DNA of 48,841 bases from JBLNBU01 sp050260215 (GCA_050260215.1 JBLNBU010000143.1:1-48841), one strand, 5' to 3'; positions 29,000 through 38,305 are shown, numbered from the stretch's first letter. Notes: generated from the letters alone by a model not told the origin. A program made the numbers and translations.

Positions 29000-29503
29000 T
29001 CAGCGGGCGGTGCGCTCGAACAGATGCACGTTGGCGGCACCCTGGGCGGCCAGGATGCGGCGGGCCTTTTCCTCCTGGAGCTGGTCGCGCACCGACACCC
29101 ACAAGATGACGGCGCCGGCAGCCAACGCGCGGGCGAAATCCTCGGAGGCCGGCATGGCCGAGACCTCGTCCAGCAGCTCCTTGGCGGCGGCCCCGCCGAC
29201 GCCAGCTGCCACCAGTCCGGCGATGGCCGCACCCACCGGCCCGGCGGCCAGGGCGATCAGGCCGGCGGCGACCAGCGGGCCTTCGTACTTCATCTCGCCG
29301 ACCAGGGCGGTCAGCACGTCCTTCCACGACTTGCCCTCGCGCCCGGCCGCATCGATGGAGGCGTGCGACGACAGCACCGACAGGTCGGCCTGCTCGAAGC
29401 CGGCCCGGTACAACTCGCCGACCGCGCCCTCGAAGGCGGTGCGGTCGGCAAAGGTGCCGACCACCTCGCGGACGGTCGGCGCATGCGGATCGATATTGGC
29501 CAT
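29000..29503 (-). CDS. Hypothetical protein with glycine-rich hydrophobic segment
   Basis: I do not recognise a named family. The 167-residue protein has an N-terminal region (TVREVVGTFADRTAFEGAV with ELYRAGF and SVLSSH) resembling the start of YflT-like general stress proteins. An Ala/Gly-rich hydrophobic stretch follows (about residues 78-115, LVAAGLIALAAGPVGAAIAG), likely a glycine-zipper membrane hairpin. The C-terminus is soluble and ends HLFERTAR. The start at 29503 (MANIDPH) is chosen because AAAGGG lies about six bases upstream; the longer frame from 29554 adds an unlikely basic extension. It stands alone between maeB and mutS. A stress or envelope-associated role is only a guess. Confidence 0.7.
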   Translation of the reverse strand: MANIDPHAPTVREVVGTFADRTAFEGAVGELYRAGFEQADLSVLSSHASIDAAGREGKSWKDVLTALVGEMKYEGPLVAAGLIALAAGPVGAAIAGLVAAGVGGAAAKELLDEVSAMPASEDFARALAAGAVILWVSVRDQLQEEKARRILAAQGAANVHLFERTAR

Positions 29504-29642
29504 GGCGAACCCTTTACGTCGTTGCGCCGGTCCCCTCATTGTGCGCCAGGACACGGGCGATGCCTAGGGGGTTGGGGCTTGCGCGCCCCGTCCCTCATGG
29601 TAAGGTGCCCTGCCGCAACAGCATATCCCGATTGTTCTCCCC

Positions 29643-32318
29643 GTGACCGCAGAAAGCCCGGAGATTCCCGCGGACGCCACGCCGATGATGGCCCAGTACC
29701 TGGCCATCAAGCGGGCCCATCCCGACTGCCTGTTGTTCTATCGCATGGGCGATTTCTACGAGCTGTTCTTCGACGACGCGGTGAAGGCGGCGGCCGCGCT
29801 GGACATCGCGCTGACCAAGCGCGGCAAGCACCTGGGCGAGGATATCGCCATGTGCGGGGTGCCGGTGCGCTCGTACGAGGCATACCTGGCCCGCCTGGTG
29901 CGCGCCGGCTTCAAGGTCGCCATCGGCGAGCAGATGGAAGACCCGGCCGAGGCCAAGAAGCGCGGCTCGAAGTCGGTGGTGGCGCGCGACGTGGTCCGGG
30001 TGATCACCGCCGGCACGCTGACCGAGGACACCCTGCTGGACGCGCGCGCCCACAACTACCTGGCGGCGGTGGCCGAGGTGCACGGGGGCCTGGGCCTGGC
30101 CTGGGTCGACGTGTCCACCGGCGACTTCGCCATGCAGGCCGTTCCGGCCAAGGCGCTGGCCGCCGCGCTGGCACGCCTGTCGCCGGGCGAGCTGCTGCTG
30201 CCCGAACGCCTGTTCGGCGCCGACGGCCTGGCCGAAGTGTGGACCGAGTGGAAGGCGGTGCTGTCGCCGCTGCCGTCCGCCCGCTTCGATTCCGAGAATG
30301 CGCGGCGCCGACTGGAAGCTCTTTACGGCGTCGGCGCCCTGGACGCCTTCGGCGCCTTCTCGCGCGCCGAGCTGGCCGCCGGCGGCGCCCTGGTCGACTA
30401 CGTCGAGCTGACCCAGAAGGGCAAGCTGCCCCGCCTGAGCGTGCCGCGCCAGCTGGCCCAGGGCGCGGTCATGGAGATCGATGGCGCCACCCGGCGCAAC
30501 CTGGAACTGGCCGAAACCCTGACCGGCGAGCGCAAAGGCAGCCTGCTGGCCACCGTCGACCGCACCGTGACCGGCGCCGGCGCGCGGGCCCTGGCGGCCC
30601 AGCTGGCCGCCCCGCTGACCGACCCGGCCGCCATAGACGCCCGCCTCGACATGGTCGCCTTCTTCGTCGAGCACGACGGGGTGCGTGCCCGGGTGCGCGA
30701 GGCGCTGAAGCGCTGCCCCGACGTCGAGCGCGCCCTGTCCCGCCTGTCGCTGGGCCGCGGCGGCCCGCGCGACCTGGCCAACGTCCAGGGCGCCCTGGCC
30801 GAGGTGCCGGCCCTGCGCACCCTGCTGGCGACGCCTTCCCTGGACATGCCGCCCAACCTGGCCGCCTGCGCCCGCGACCTGGGCGAGCATGGCGAGCTGG
30901 TCGACCGGCTGTGCCGGGCGCTGGCTCCCGACCTGCCGCTGAACGCCCGCGACGGCGGCTTCATCCAGGCCGGCTACCACGCCGGCCTCGACGAGCTGAA
31001 GACCCTGCGCGCCGAGGGCTTCGGCATGCTGGCCCGCCTGGAACGGCGCTACGCCGACGACACCGGCGTGCAGTCCCTGAAGATTCGCCACAACAACATC
31101 ATCGGCCACCACATCGAGGTGCCGGCCAAGCAGGCGGACAAGCTGGACGAACGCTTCATCCACCGCCAGACCATGGCCAATGCGGCGCGCTACACCACCA
31201 CCGAACTGATCGAACTGGCCGGCCGCATCACCGGTGCCGCCGACCGGGCGCTGGCGCTGGAGGTCGAGCTGTTCGACGAGCTGGTGCGCGAGGTGGTCGG
31301 CCACGGCGGGCCCATCGCCGCAGCGGCCGCGGCCCTGGCGGCGCTGGACGTGGCCAGCAGCCTGGCCGAGCTGGCCGCCGAGCGCGGCTGGTGCCGCCCG
31401 GTGGTCGACGATTCGCCCGCCTTCGACATCGTGGGCGGCCGCCACCCGGTGGTCGAGGCGGCCTTGGAGGCCGCGCACTCTGGCGCCTTCGTCGCCAACG
31501 ACTGCACCCTGTCGGACGGCCAGCGGCTGTGGCTGGTCACCGGCCCCAACATGGCCGGCAAGTCCACCTTCCTGCGCCAGAACGCCCTGATCGCGGTGCT
31601 GGCGCAAAGCGGATCCTACGTGCCGGCGCAAGCCGCGCGCATCGGTGTGGTCGACCGGCTGTTTTCCCGCGTCGGCGCCGCCGACGACCTGGCGCGCGGG
31701 CGGTCGACCTTCATGGTCGAGATGGTCGAGACCGCCGCCATCCTCAACCAGGCCGGCCCGCGCGCCCTGGTCATCCTGGACGAGATCGGCCGCGGCACCG
31801 CCACCTTCGACGGCCTGTCCATCGCCTGGGCGGTGGTCGAGCACCTGCACGAGGTCAACCGCTGCCGCGCCCTGTTCGCCACCCACTACCACGAGCTGAC
31901 GCGCCTGACCGGGCGGCTGGCCCAGATGTCGTGCCACATGATGCGAGTGAAGGAATGGCAGGGTGACGTTGTCTTCCTGCACGAGGTGGCCGCCGGCGCC
32001 GCCGACCGCTCGTACGGCATCCACGTCGCCCGCCTGGCCGGCCTGCCGCCGGCGGCGGTCGCCCGCGCCGAGGAGGTGCTGGCGACGCTGGAGAAATCCG
32101 AGCAGGCCAGCGGCATCGCCCGGCTGGCCGACGACCTGCCGCTGTTCGCAGCCCTTGGCTCCCGGCCCAAGCCCGCGGCTGCCGCCCCGTCCGCGCCGTC
32201 GGCGGTGGAAGCCGAGCTGGCCGGCATCAACGCCGACGAGTTGACGCCCAAGGCCGCGCTCGACCTGGTCTATCGCCTGAAGGGGCTGGTGAAAGCGGAG
32301 GGGCGCGATGGTCGGTGA
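29643..32318 (+). CDS. mutS: DNA mismatch repair protein MutS
   Basis: MutS recognises base mismatches and small loops and starts mismatch repair. The 891-residue protein is full length. The mismatch-binding domain has the Phe-X-Glu motif in FYRMGDFYELFF (near residue 40). Lever and clamp domains follow, and the ATPase core has Walker A GPNMAGKST (about 635-642) and Walker B LVILDEIGRGT (about 713). It ends with the dimerisation region common to MutS. GTG 29643 is taken as start; an ATG 45 bases later (MMAQYLAIK) is an alternative, since neither has a strong Shine-Dalgarno. Its last 11 bases overlap phoU. Confidence 0.96.
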   Translation: MTAESPEIPADATPMMAQYLAIKRAHPDCLLFYRMGDFYELFFDDAVKAAAALDIALTKRGKHLGEDIAMCGVPVRSYEAYLARLVRAGFKVAIGEQMEDPAEAKKRGSKSVVARDVVRVITAGTLTEDTLLDARAHNYLAAVAEVHGGLGLAWVDVSTGDFAMQAVPAKALAAALARLSPGELLLPERLFGADGLAEVWTEWKAVLSPLPSARFDSENARRRLEALYGVGALDAFGAFSRAELAAGGALVDYVELTQKGKLPRLSVPRQLAQGAVMEIDGATRRNLELAETLTGERKGSLLATVDRTVTGAGARALAAQLAAPLTDPAAIDARLDMVAFFVEHDGVRARVREALKRCPDVERALSRLSLGRGGPRDLANVQGALAEVPALRTLLATPSLDMPPNLAACARDLGEHGELVDRLCRALAPDLPLNARDGGFIQAGYHAGLDELKTLRAEGFGMLARLERRYADDTGVQSLKIRHNNIIGHHIEVPAKQADKLDERFIHRQTMANAARYTTTELIELAGRITGAADRALALEVELFDELVREVVGHGGPIAAAAAALAALDVASSLAELAAERGWCRPVVDDSPAFDIVGGRHPVVEAALEAAHSGAFVANDCTLSDGQRLWLVTGPNMAGKSTFLRQNALIAVLAQSGSYVPAQAARIGVVDRLFSRVGAADDLARGRSTFMVEMVETAAILNQAGPRALVILDEIGRGTATFDGLSIAWAVVEHLHEVNRCRALFATHYHELTRLTGRLAQMSCHMMRVKEWQGDVVFLHEVAAGAADRSYGIHVARLAGLPPAAVARAEEVLATLEKSEQASGIARLADDLPLFAALGSRPKPAAAAPSAPSAVEAELAGINADELTPKAALDLVYRLKGLVKAEGRDGR

Positions 32319-33015
32319 ACCCCACATCGTCAAGTCGTACGACGAGCAGCTGGGCCGCCTGCGCGACGCCGTCGCCTCCATGGGCGGGCTGGGCGAGAAG
32401 CAACTGGCTGCGGCGCTGAAGGCCCTGGCCGAGCGCGACGGCGAGCTGGCCGCCCAGGTGGTCGCGGCCGACGCCGAGGTCGACGCCGGCGAGGCCTTCG
32501 TCAACGAACAGGCGGTGCGCCTGCTGGTCCTGCGCGCCCCCGTCGCCGACGACCTGCGGGTGGTGTTCACCGCTCTCAAGATCTCGGCCGACCTTGAACG
32601 CATCGCCGACCTGGCCGGCAATATCGCCAAGCGGACGGGGGTGCTGACCCAGCTGGCCCCGGTCGCCCCGGTCGCCTCGGTCGGCCGCATGGGCCGGCTG
32701 GTGGCCGAACTGCTGCACGCGGTGCTGGACGCCTATATGGGCCAGGACGCCGACGCCGCCATGGCGGTGCGCGACCGCGACCAGGAGGTCGACGACCTTT
32801 ATTCCAGCCTGTTCCGCGAGATCCTGACCCACATGATGGAGGATCCGCGCACCATCACCGCCTGCATCCACCTGCTGTTCATCGCCAAGAACATCGAGCG
32901 CATCGGCGACCACGCCACCAACATCGCCGAGATGTGCCACTACCTGGTAACGGGCAGGAACCCCAAGGGCGAGCGCCCGAAACGCGATGATTCACCCTTC
33001 GTGGGGGCGCCGTAG
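32308..33015 (+). CDS. phoU: Phosphate signalling protein PhoU
   Basis: PhoU links the Pst phosphate transporter to the PhoR kinase and represses Pho genes when phosphate is plentiful. The 235-residue protein has the two PhoU helical repeats with their metal-binding signatures: ISADLERIADLAGNIAK in the first and AKNIERIGDHATNIAE in the second. The ATG at 32308 has GGAGGGG upstream and overlaps the end of mutS by 11 bases, suggesting translational coupling. It is unusual to find phoU behind mutS rather than behind pstB; phoR lies about 6 kb away on the other strand, but pst and phoB are not in the window. Confidence 0.93.
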   Translation: MVGEPHIVKSYDEQLGRLRDAVASMGGLGEKQLAAALKALAERDGELAAQVVAADAEVDAGEAFVNEQAVRLLVLRAPVADDLRVVFTALKISADLERIADLAGNIAKRTGVLTQLAPVAPVASVGRMGRLVAELLHAVLDAYMGQDADAAMAVRDRDQEVDDLYSSLFREILTHMMEDPRTITACIHLLFIAKNIERIGDHATNIAEMCHYLVTGRNPKGERPKRDDSPFVGAP

Positions 33016-33051
33016 GGTTCGCCTTTGCGCGGGCATGACGGGTAATGATCG

Positions 33052-33747
33052 TCAGCGCGCCTTCCGCCGGTACAGGAAGAACGTCGGCGGGCGCTTGGCC
33101 AGGCATTTTTGTTCGTAGCGCGTGGGCACCCAGTCGGCCGGCAGCAGGCTGCGGTCGCGGGTCGTCAGCATTTCCTCGAACAAATGATGGTGCCCCAGTT
33201 CCTTGGCTGCCCAGGCGGCGTAGACCGGGTCGTCGCTGGCCACGCGCAGTTCGGCGTGGTCGGCCAGGGCACGGGCCAGCAAATCCAGGTTGGCGGCGCA
33301 GACGAAGCGGCGCTCGGCGTGGCGCAGCTTGGGCCAGGGGTCGGGGAACAGGATGAAGGCGCGGCCGATGGAAGCCTCGGGCAGGGCGGGCAAGAGCAGC
33401 CGGGCGTCCTCGTAGAAGACGCGCACGGTCTGCAGGCCCGCTTCGTCGACGTGGCCGAGCAGGCTGGCGACGCCGTTGCGGAACGGTTCGCAGCCGATGA
33501 AGCCTATCCGGGGATGGGTGACGGCCTGGGCGGCCAGATGCTCGCCGCCGCCGAAGCCGACTTCCAGCCACACGCCCTGGGGCGCAGGCTCGAACAGCGA
33601 GAAGGGGTCGATGGTCTCCCCCTGCCCCGGAACCGGCACCGCCAGCCGGGGCAGGAGGGTCTCCATCAGCTCCTGGGCCCGCTTCTTCAGCGACTTTCCC
33701 CGGCGGCGGCCGAAGAAGCGCGGACGATCCGCGGGACCCTGGATCAC
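33052..33747 (-). CDS. trmB: tRNA (guanine(46)-N7)-methyltransferase TrmB
   Basis: TrmB methylates G46 in the variable loop of tRNAs using S-adenosylmethionine. The 231-residue protein has the SAM-binding VWLEVGFGGGEHLA motif and the signature RAFILFPDPWPKLRHAERR. A GTG start at 33747 lies one base after the metK stop, so this methyltransferase is made from the same message as the enzyme that makes its cofactor. It is the last gene of the long minus-strand series and converges on phoU. Confidence 0.95.
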   Translation of the reverse strand: MIQGPADRPRFFGRRRGKSLKKRAQELMETLLPRLAVPVPGQGETIDPFSLFEPAPQGVWLEVGFGGGEHLAAQAVTHPRIGFIGCEPFRNGVASLLGHVDEAGLQTVRVFYEDARLLLPALPEASIGRAFILFPDPWPKLRHAERRFVCAANLDLLARALADHAELRVASDDPVYAAWAAKELGHHHLFEEMLTTRDRSLLPADWVPTRYEQKCLAKRPPTFFLYRRKAR

Positions 33748-33748
33748 C

Positions 33749-34915
33749 TTAGAACGCGCGCTTCAGCGCTTCGACCAGGTCGGTGCGCTCCCACGAGAAG
33801 CCGCCGTCGGCGTCGGGGGTGCGGCCGAAATGGCCGTAAGCGGCGGTGCGCGCATAGATCGGCTTGTTGAGGCCGAGATGCGTGCGGATGCCGCGCGGGC
33901 TCAGGTCCATCAGCTGCTGCAGGCGCTCGGACAGCTTGTCCTCGTCGACGCGGGCGGTGCCCGAGCAGTCCACATACACCGACAGCGGCTTGGACACGCC
34001 GATGGCATAGCTGAGCTGGATCAGGCACTTGTCGGCCAGGCCGGCAGCGACGACGTTCTTCGCCAGGTAGCGCGCGGCATAGGCCGCCGAACGGTCGACC
34101 TTGGTCGGATCCTTGCCCGAGAAGGCGCCGCCGCCGTGCGGGGCCGCGCCACCGTAGGTGTCGACGATGATCTTGCGGCCGGTGAGGCCGCAGTCGCCGT
34201 CGGGACCGCCGATGACGAAGCGACCGGTCGGGTTGACGTAGAAATGGGCCTCGTCGCACATCCAGCCCTCGGGCAGGACGTTGACGACGTGGGGACGGAC
34301 GATCTCGCGCACGTCGGCCTGCGACAGCGAGCCGTCATGCTGGGTCGAGACCACCACCGAGGTGGCGCGCACCGGCTTGCCGTCGCGGTATTCGAGGGTC
34401 ACCTGGCTCTTGGCGTCGGGGCCGAGCAGCGGCGAGGCGCCCGAGTGGCGGGCCTCGGCCAGCGACTGCAGGATGTTGTGGGCGAAGTAGATGGGCGCCG
34501 GCATCAGCGATTCGGTCTCGTTGACCGCATAGCCGAACATGATGCCCTGGTCGCCCGCGCCCTCGTCCTTCTCGCCGGCGGCGTCGACGCCGACGGCGAT
34601 GTCGGCGGACTGCGAGTGCACGTGCACCTGGACCTGGGCGTTCTTCCAGTGGAAGCCGTCCTGCTCGTAGCCGATGTCCTTGATGGCGTGGCGGGCGGCC
34701 TCTTCCATCAGTTCCTTGGTCACCGAAGCCGGGCCGCGGACTTCACCGGCCAGCACCACCAGGTTGGTGGTGCACATGGTCTCGACGGCGACGCGCGAGT
34801 AGGGGTCGGCCGCCAGGAAGGCGTCGACGATGGCGTCGGAGATGCGGTCGCTGACCTTGTCGGGATGCCCTTCGGACACCGACTCGGAAGTGAACAGGTA
34901 ATTCTTCTTGGACAC
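33749..34915 (-). CDS. metK: S-adenosylmethionine synthase
   Basis: MetK joins methionine and ATP to give S-adenosylmethionine. The 388-residue protein has the conserved FTSESVSEGHPDKVSDRISDAI segment, GAGDQGIMFGYA, and the phosphate-binding GGGAFSGKDPTKVDRSAAY. The start is taken as GTG 34915 (MSKKNYLFTSES) because GAGGAGGG lies about seven bases upstream and this gives the usual N-terminus; an ATG nine codons earlier lies upstream of that ribosome-binding site. It is preceded by a SAM-II riboswitch, so its expression should fall when SAM is abundant. trmB follows at once. Confidence 0.97.
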   Translation of the reverse strand: MSKKNYLFTSESVSEGHPDKVSDRISDAIVDAFLAADPYSRVAVETMCTTNLVVLAGEVRGPASVTKELMEEAARHAIKDIGYEQDGFHWKNAQVQVHVHSQSADIAVGVDAAGEKDEGAGDQGIMFGYAVNETESLMPAPIYFAHNILQSLAEARHSGASPLLGPDAKSQVTLEYRDGKPVRATSVVVSTQHDGSLSQADVREIVRPHVVNVLPEGWMCDEAHFYVNPTGRFVIGGPDGDCGLTGRKIIVDTYGGAAPHGGGAFSGKDPTKVDRSAAYAARYLAKNVVAAGLADKCLIQLSYAIGVSKPLSVYVDCSGTARVDEDKLSERLQQLMDLSPRGIRTHLGLNKPIYARTAAYGHFGRTPDADGGFSWERTDLVEALKRAF

Positions 34916-34988
34916 GGCCAAGCCCTCCTCGATCCAATCCAAATGGGACCAGGGGCATCAGAAGCGGAAGCATTGCCATCGTGATGCA

Positions 34989-35036
34989 CCCACTTAGCCG
35001 GTGTTTAACGTGGCGGCAAGCGGTCAAATCTCCACG
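34989..35036 (-). promoter_or_regulatory. SAM-II riboswitch upstream of metK
   Basis: On the minus strand the segment matches the alphaproteobacterial SAM-II (metA motif, SAM_alpha) pattern. CGTGG (35036-35032) pairs with CCACG (35013-35009) as stem P1. The loop holds the conserved GATTTGACCGCTTGC, the stem is followed directly by TTAAA, and then come GCTAA and GGG, which form the pseudoknot side. The element ends about 75 bases before the metK start. SAM-II aptamers bind S-adenosylmethionine and usually block translation by hiding the ribosome-binding region. Placement before metK makes biological sense as end-product control. Confidence 0.88.
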
Positions 35037-35042
35037 GAACCG

Positions 35043-35068
35043 GCCCCGAGGACGGAGCGGTCCGGGGC
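35043..35068 (-). terminator. Candidate terminator hairpin between the XRE gene and metK
   Basis: GCCCCG (35043-35048) pairs with CGGGGC (35063-35068), and GAC (35051-35053) with GTC (35060-35062), around a six-base loop with a two-base bulge. It lies immediately upstream of the riboswitch in transcription order. There is no T tract, so termination is uncertain; it may only separate the XRE message from the metK leader. Confidence 0.35.
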
Positions 35069-35184
35069 TCTTCTGACAGGGGAGGCCCTGTGTCGTCAAG
35101 TCATATCGCGAATGTCGTACCTCCGCGTGGCCCCCGCCCGTCCGGGGAGGAGGCCGCTCGCCCCGATGCGGCGGGCGGACCCGC

Positions 35185-35691
35185 CTACTTCTCCTCGGTC
35201 TCGGTGACCGCCGCCAGCGCCTTGGCCAACTCGTAGACGCGCTTGCGCACGTTGGGATCGGAGATGCTGTAGTAGGCGCGCACCAGTTCCAGCGTCTCGC
35301 GCTTGGTCATCTGGTCCGAGCCGTAGGGCGACGGCTCCTCGCCCAGGCCGGGAACGGGGCCGCGGATGATGTTGACCGGGCTTTGGTGCTGGACCTCGAC
35401 CGGCATGTCGTCGAAGAAGAACGACACCGGCACGTCGAGCACGCGCGACAGGTCGAACAGGCGCGAGGCCCCGACCCGGTTGGCGCCACGCTCGTACTTC
35501 TGCACCTGCTGGAAGGTCAGCCCGATGGCCTCGCCCAGCTTCTCCTGGCTCATGCCCATCAGGGTGCGCCGCAGCCGGACCCGGCCGCCCACATGCACGT
35601 CGATGGGGTTGGGCTTGCCCGAGGGCATGCGACCGCGGCTGGAAGGCTTGCGGGTTCCGGTCTTCTTCTGGGTGCGTTTGGGTGGGGCCAT
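35185..35691 (-). CDS. XRE-family helix-turn-helix regulator
   Basis: The 168-residue protein is a one-domain Cro/CI-type DNA-binding protein. A basic, Lys/Arg/Pro-rich N-terminal arm is followed by the helix-turn-helix (RLRRTLMGMSQEKLGEAIG, then LTFQQVQKYERGANRVGAS) and FDLSRVLDVPVSFFFDDM. A helical C-terminal tail comes last. This regulator sits between lnt and metK in many alphaproteobacteria; its targets are not evident from sequence. The start at 35691 (MAPPKRTQ) has GGAAGG just upstream, while the longer frame from 35757 lacks support. Confidence 0.9.
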   Translation of the reverse strand: MAPPKRTQKKTGTRKPSSRGRMPSGKPNPIDVHVGGRVRLRRTLMGMSQEKLGEAIGLTFQQVQKYERGANRVGASRLFDLSRVLDVPVSFFFDDMPVEVQHQSPVNIIRGPVPGLGEEPSPYGSDQMTKRETLELVRAYYSISDPNVRKRVYELAKALAAVTETEEK

Positions 35692-35816
35692 GATGCCTTC
35701 CGCAACTGGAAGAGTAGGAAAGTACCGACCAAAACTGGTCGTGGCGACATTAGGCATAGCATTGTATGCAAGTCAACCCGCTCAATAGTCGCGAAGGATT
35801 GGCAAGCGCTGCGAAG

Positions 35817-37376
35817 CTACCGCTTCGAGTTATGCAACCTACGATATGCAGCGCATGCGGCGAGGATGGCCGCTACGATCAGAACCGCTGGGAGATTGCC
35901 GGACCGGGAATAGAGCGTTGGTCCGTCTGCAAGCGGGAGACGCGAATCGACGATACCTTTTTCACCCAGGCCGAGAGAGGCGACCGTTCGCCCCCAGCGG
36001 TCGATCACCGCCGACACCCCGGTGTTGGCGGCACGCACCAATGGCAGGCCTTCCTCGATGGCGCGCATGCGCGCCGCCGCCAGGTGCTGGTACGGGCCGG
36101 CGGACAGGCCGAACCACCCGTCGTTGGTGATGTTGAGCAGCCAGGACGGCCGCGGCTGGTCGGCCCCGACCACCGCACCGGGGAAGATGGCCTCGTAGCA
36201 GATCATCGGCGCCACCGGCGGCAGTCCGGGCAGGTCCAGCGTGCGTGCACCCGGCCCGGCCGAGAAGTCGGTGCCGCCGTGGGTGATCTTGGCGATGGGC
36301 AGGATCTCCTTCAGCGGCACGTACTCGCCGAAGGGAACCAGGTGCACCTTGTCGTAGATGCCGGCGACGCGGCCGTCGGCGTCGATGGCCATCAGGCTGT
36401 TCCAGATCTGCAGCGGCTCGACCCCGCGCGGGGTGATGCGCGGCGCCCCGGTCAGCAGCAGCCCGCGGGCCGGCGCCGCCAGCGCCGCCACCATGCGGTG
36501 GACCGGGTCGAGGTCGAGGAAATAGGAGGCCGCCGTCTCGGGCCACACCACGGTGGTGACGTCCTCGAAGCCGGGGCGGCGCGACAGTTCCACATGCTCG
36601 CGCAAGTGGGCCTCGCGCAGGTCGTCGCGCCACTTGTTGCCCTGGGCCACGTCGGCCTGGACCAGGCGCAGCACCACCTTGGGCACATAGGCGGCCGCAT
36701 CCGCCAGGTCGGGGGCGCCGGCCAGCCGCACGGCGCCGCCCAGCCCGGCCAGCACCACCGGCGCCATCGCAACCGCCGCCAGCATCCGCCCGCGGCGGGC
36801 GGCCAGCAGCACCGGCGCGGCAAAGGCCGGCAGGGTGATCAGCGTCAGGCCGAAGACGCCGCCGACCGCGCCGAACTGCAGCACCGCCGGCACCCGGTCC
36901 CACACCGAGCCCAGCGGGTTCCACGGGAAGCCGGTGAACGCCCACGAGCGCGCCCATTCCATCAGTGTCCATGCCGCCGCCAGGGCGACCACCCGCCAGG
37001 GGCCCGCCGGGCAGGCCAGCCGTGCCAGCAAGGTGGCGGCCCCCAGGAAGGCGGCCAGCACCGCCGACAGCCCGAACACCGCGAACGGGATCATCCATCC
37101 GAAGCGGGCGGCATCGGTGAGCAGGGCATAGGAGATCCAGTAGAGCCCGGCGGCGAACCAGCCCATGCCGTACCAGAAACCGGCACCGAAGGCGGAGCGG
37201 CGGTCGGCCGAGCCGTCAAGCAGATAGACCAGCCCGGGGATGCACAGCCACAGCACGGGAAAGAACCCGACCGGGGGCAACGCCAGCGCGGCGACGGCAC
37301 CCAGGGCCATGGCAGCCCCACGGCGGCGCCAGCCGGTCAGGGCGGCGAGGCGATTCACTTCATTCACGACGTGCAT
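35817..37376 (-). CDS. lnt: Apolipoprotein N-acyltransferase
   Basis: Lnt adds the third acyl chain to the N-terminal cysteine of lipoproteins in the inner membrane. The 519-residue protein has about six N-terminal membrane helices (to about residue 215), then a nitrilase-like periplasmic domain. The catalytic triad can be placed: Glu280 in VVWPETA, Lys343 in YDKVHLVPFGE and Cys393 in MICYEAIFPG. A last membrane helix lies near the C-terminus. Its neighbour corC is the usual partner. The lipobox protein encoded at 8671-10092 would be one of its substrates. Confidence 0.96.
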   Translation of the reverse strand: MHVVNEVNRLAALTGWRRRGAAMALGAVAALALPPVGFFPVLWLCIPGLVYLLDGSADRRSAFGAGFWYGMGWFAAGLYWISYALLTDAARFGWMIPFAVFGLSAVLAAFLGAATLLARLACPAGPWRVVALAAAWTLMEWARSWAFTGFPWNPLGSVWDRVPAVLQFGAVGGVFGLTLITLPAFAAPVLLAARRGRMLAAVAMAPVVLAGLGGAVRLAGAPDLADAAAYVPKVVLRLVQADVAQGNKWRDDLREAHLREHVELSRRPGFEDVTTVVWPETAASYFLDLDPVHRMVAALAAPARGLLLTGAPRITPRGVEPLQIWNSLMAIDADGRVAGIYDKVHLVPFGEYVPLKEILPIAKITHGGTDFSAGPGARTLDLPGLPPVAPMICYEAIFPGAVVGADQPRPSWLLNITNDGWFGLSAGPYQHLAAARMRAIEEGLPLVRAANTGVSAVIDRWGRTVASLGLGEKGIVDSRLPLADGPTLYSRSGNLPAVLIVAAILAACAAYRRLHNSKR

Positions 37377-37394
37377 TCAATGTCACTAGCGCCA

Positions 37395-38300
37395 TCATGC
37401 CCCCTCCGGCGCCGCCTGGGGTTCGCGACGGCGCACGCGCAGGCGCTTGATGCGGCGGGGGTCGGCGTCGACCACCTCGAACTCGAAGCCGGCCGGATGC
37501 GAGATCAGTTCGCCGCGGCTGGGCACGCGGCCGGCCACGAACGAGACCAGCCCGCCCATGGTGTCGACCTCCTCGCGCTCCTCTTCGGTCAGCACCGGGC
37601 CGACCTTGTCCTCGAATTCCTCGATGGGGGTGCGGGCGTCGGCTTCGATGACGCCGTCGGCGTGGACGATGAAGTCCGGCTCGACGGTACGGTCGTGTTC
37701 GTCCTCGATCTCGCCGACGATCTGCTCGACCAGGTCCTCGATGGTGACCAGGCCGTCGATGCCGCCATACTCGTCGACCACCAGGGCCATATGGGTGCGC
37801 TTCAGGCGCATCTCCAGCATCAGGTCCAGCACCCGCATGGACGGCGCCACGAACAGCACCCGGCGCACCAGCCGGTGCAGCGGCGGGGTCTTGCCCTGGT
37901 GCTGGGCGGCCAGCAGGTCCTTGATGTGGACGATGCCCAGGACGTCGTCGAGCGTGTTGCGATAGACCGGCAGGCGCGAATGGCCGCAGCGGATCAACAG
38001 GTCCATCAGTTCGGCGGGCGCAATGCCGGCCTCGACGGCGACGATGTCGGCGCGCGGCACCATGACGTCGTAGGCGGTGCGTTCGCGCAGGTGCAGGATG
38101 TTGCCGAGCAGCAGGCGCTCGTGCTCGTCGATGGGGACCTCGGAGGCATCGCGGTCCTCGATCAGCTCTTCCAGGGCCTCGCGCACCGTGTCGGGGCCCT
38201 TCGAGCGGCGCAGGAAGCGCAGCCAGTGGCGCAGGGTCTTGCCCAGCGTGTCGTCGGATGCCCCGTTTTCACGGGGCGGCCTACTGCCCGGGTCGCTCAT
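37395..38300 (-). CDS. corC: CBS-domain protein CorC/TlyC family
   Basis: The 301-residue cytoplasmic protein has two CBS domains (from VMVPRADIVAVEAG onward, and IVHIKDLL with VLDLMLEMRLKRTHMALVVDEYGG) and a C-terminal CorC_HlyC domain (about 215-290). The family is linked to magnesium/cobalt efflux and haemolysin-like proteins, but its exact activity is not settled. ATG 38300 is preferred; a TTG at 38309 overlapping the ybeY stop would add three residues, and the GGGAGGG upstream suits neither perfectly. It lies between ybeY and lnt, the standard order. Confidence 0.9.
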   Translation of the reverse strand: MSDPGSRPPRENGASDDTLGKTLRHWLRFLRRSKGPDTVREALEELIEDRDASEVPIDEHERLLLGNILHLRERTAYDVMVPRADIVAVEAGIAPAELMDLLIRCGHSRLPVYRNTLDDVLGIVHIKDLLAAQHQGKTPPLHRLVRRVLFVAPSMRVLDLMLEMRLKRTHMALVVDEYGGIDGLVTIEDLVEQIVGEIEDEHDRTVEPDFIVHADGVIEADARTPIEEFEDKVGPVLTEEEREEVDTMGGLVSFVAGRVPSRGELISHPAGFEFEVVDADPRRIKRLRVRRREPQAAPEGA

Positions 38301-38305
38301 GGTGG

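Noticed and set aside
29595..32690. A 1031-codon minus-strand frame opposite mutS and phoU.
   Set aside because: The product is a repetitive Gln/Gly/Val/His-rich sequence without motifs; mutS and phoU are secure.
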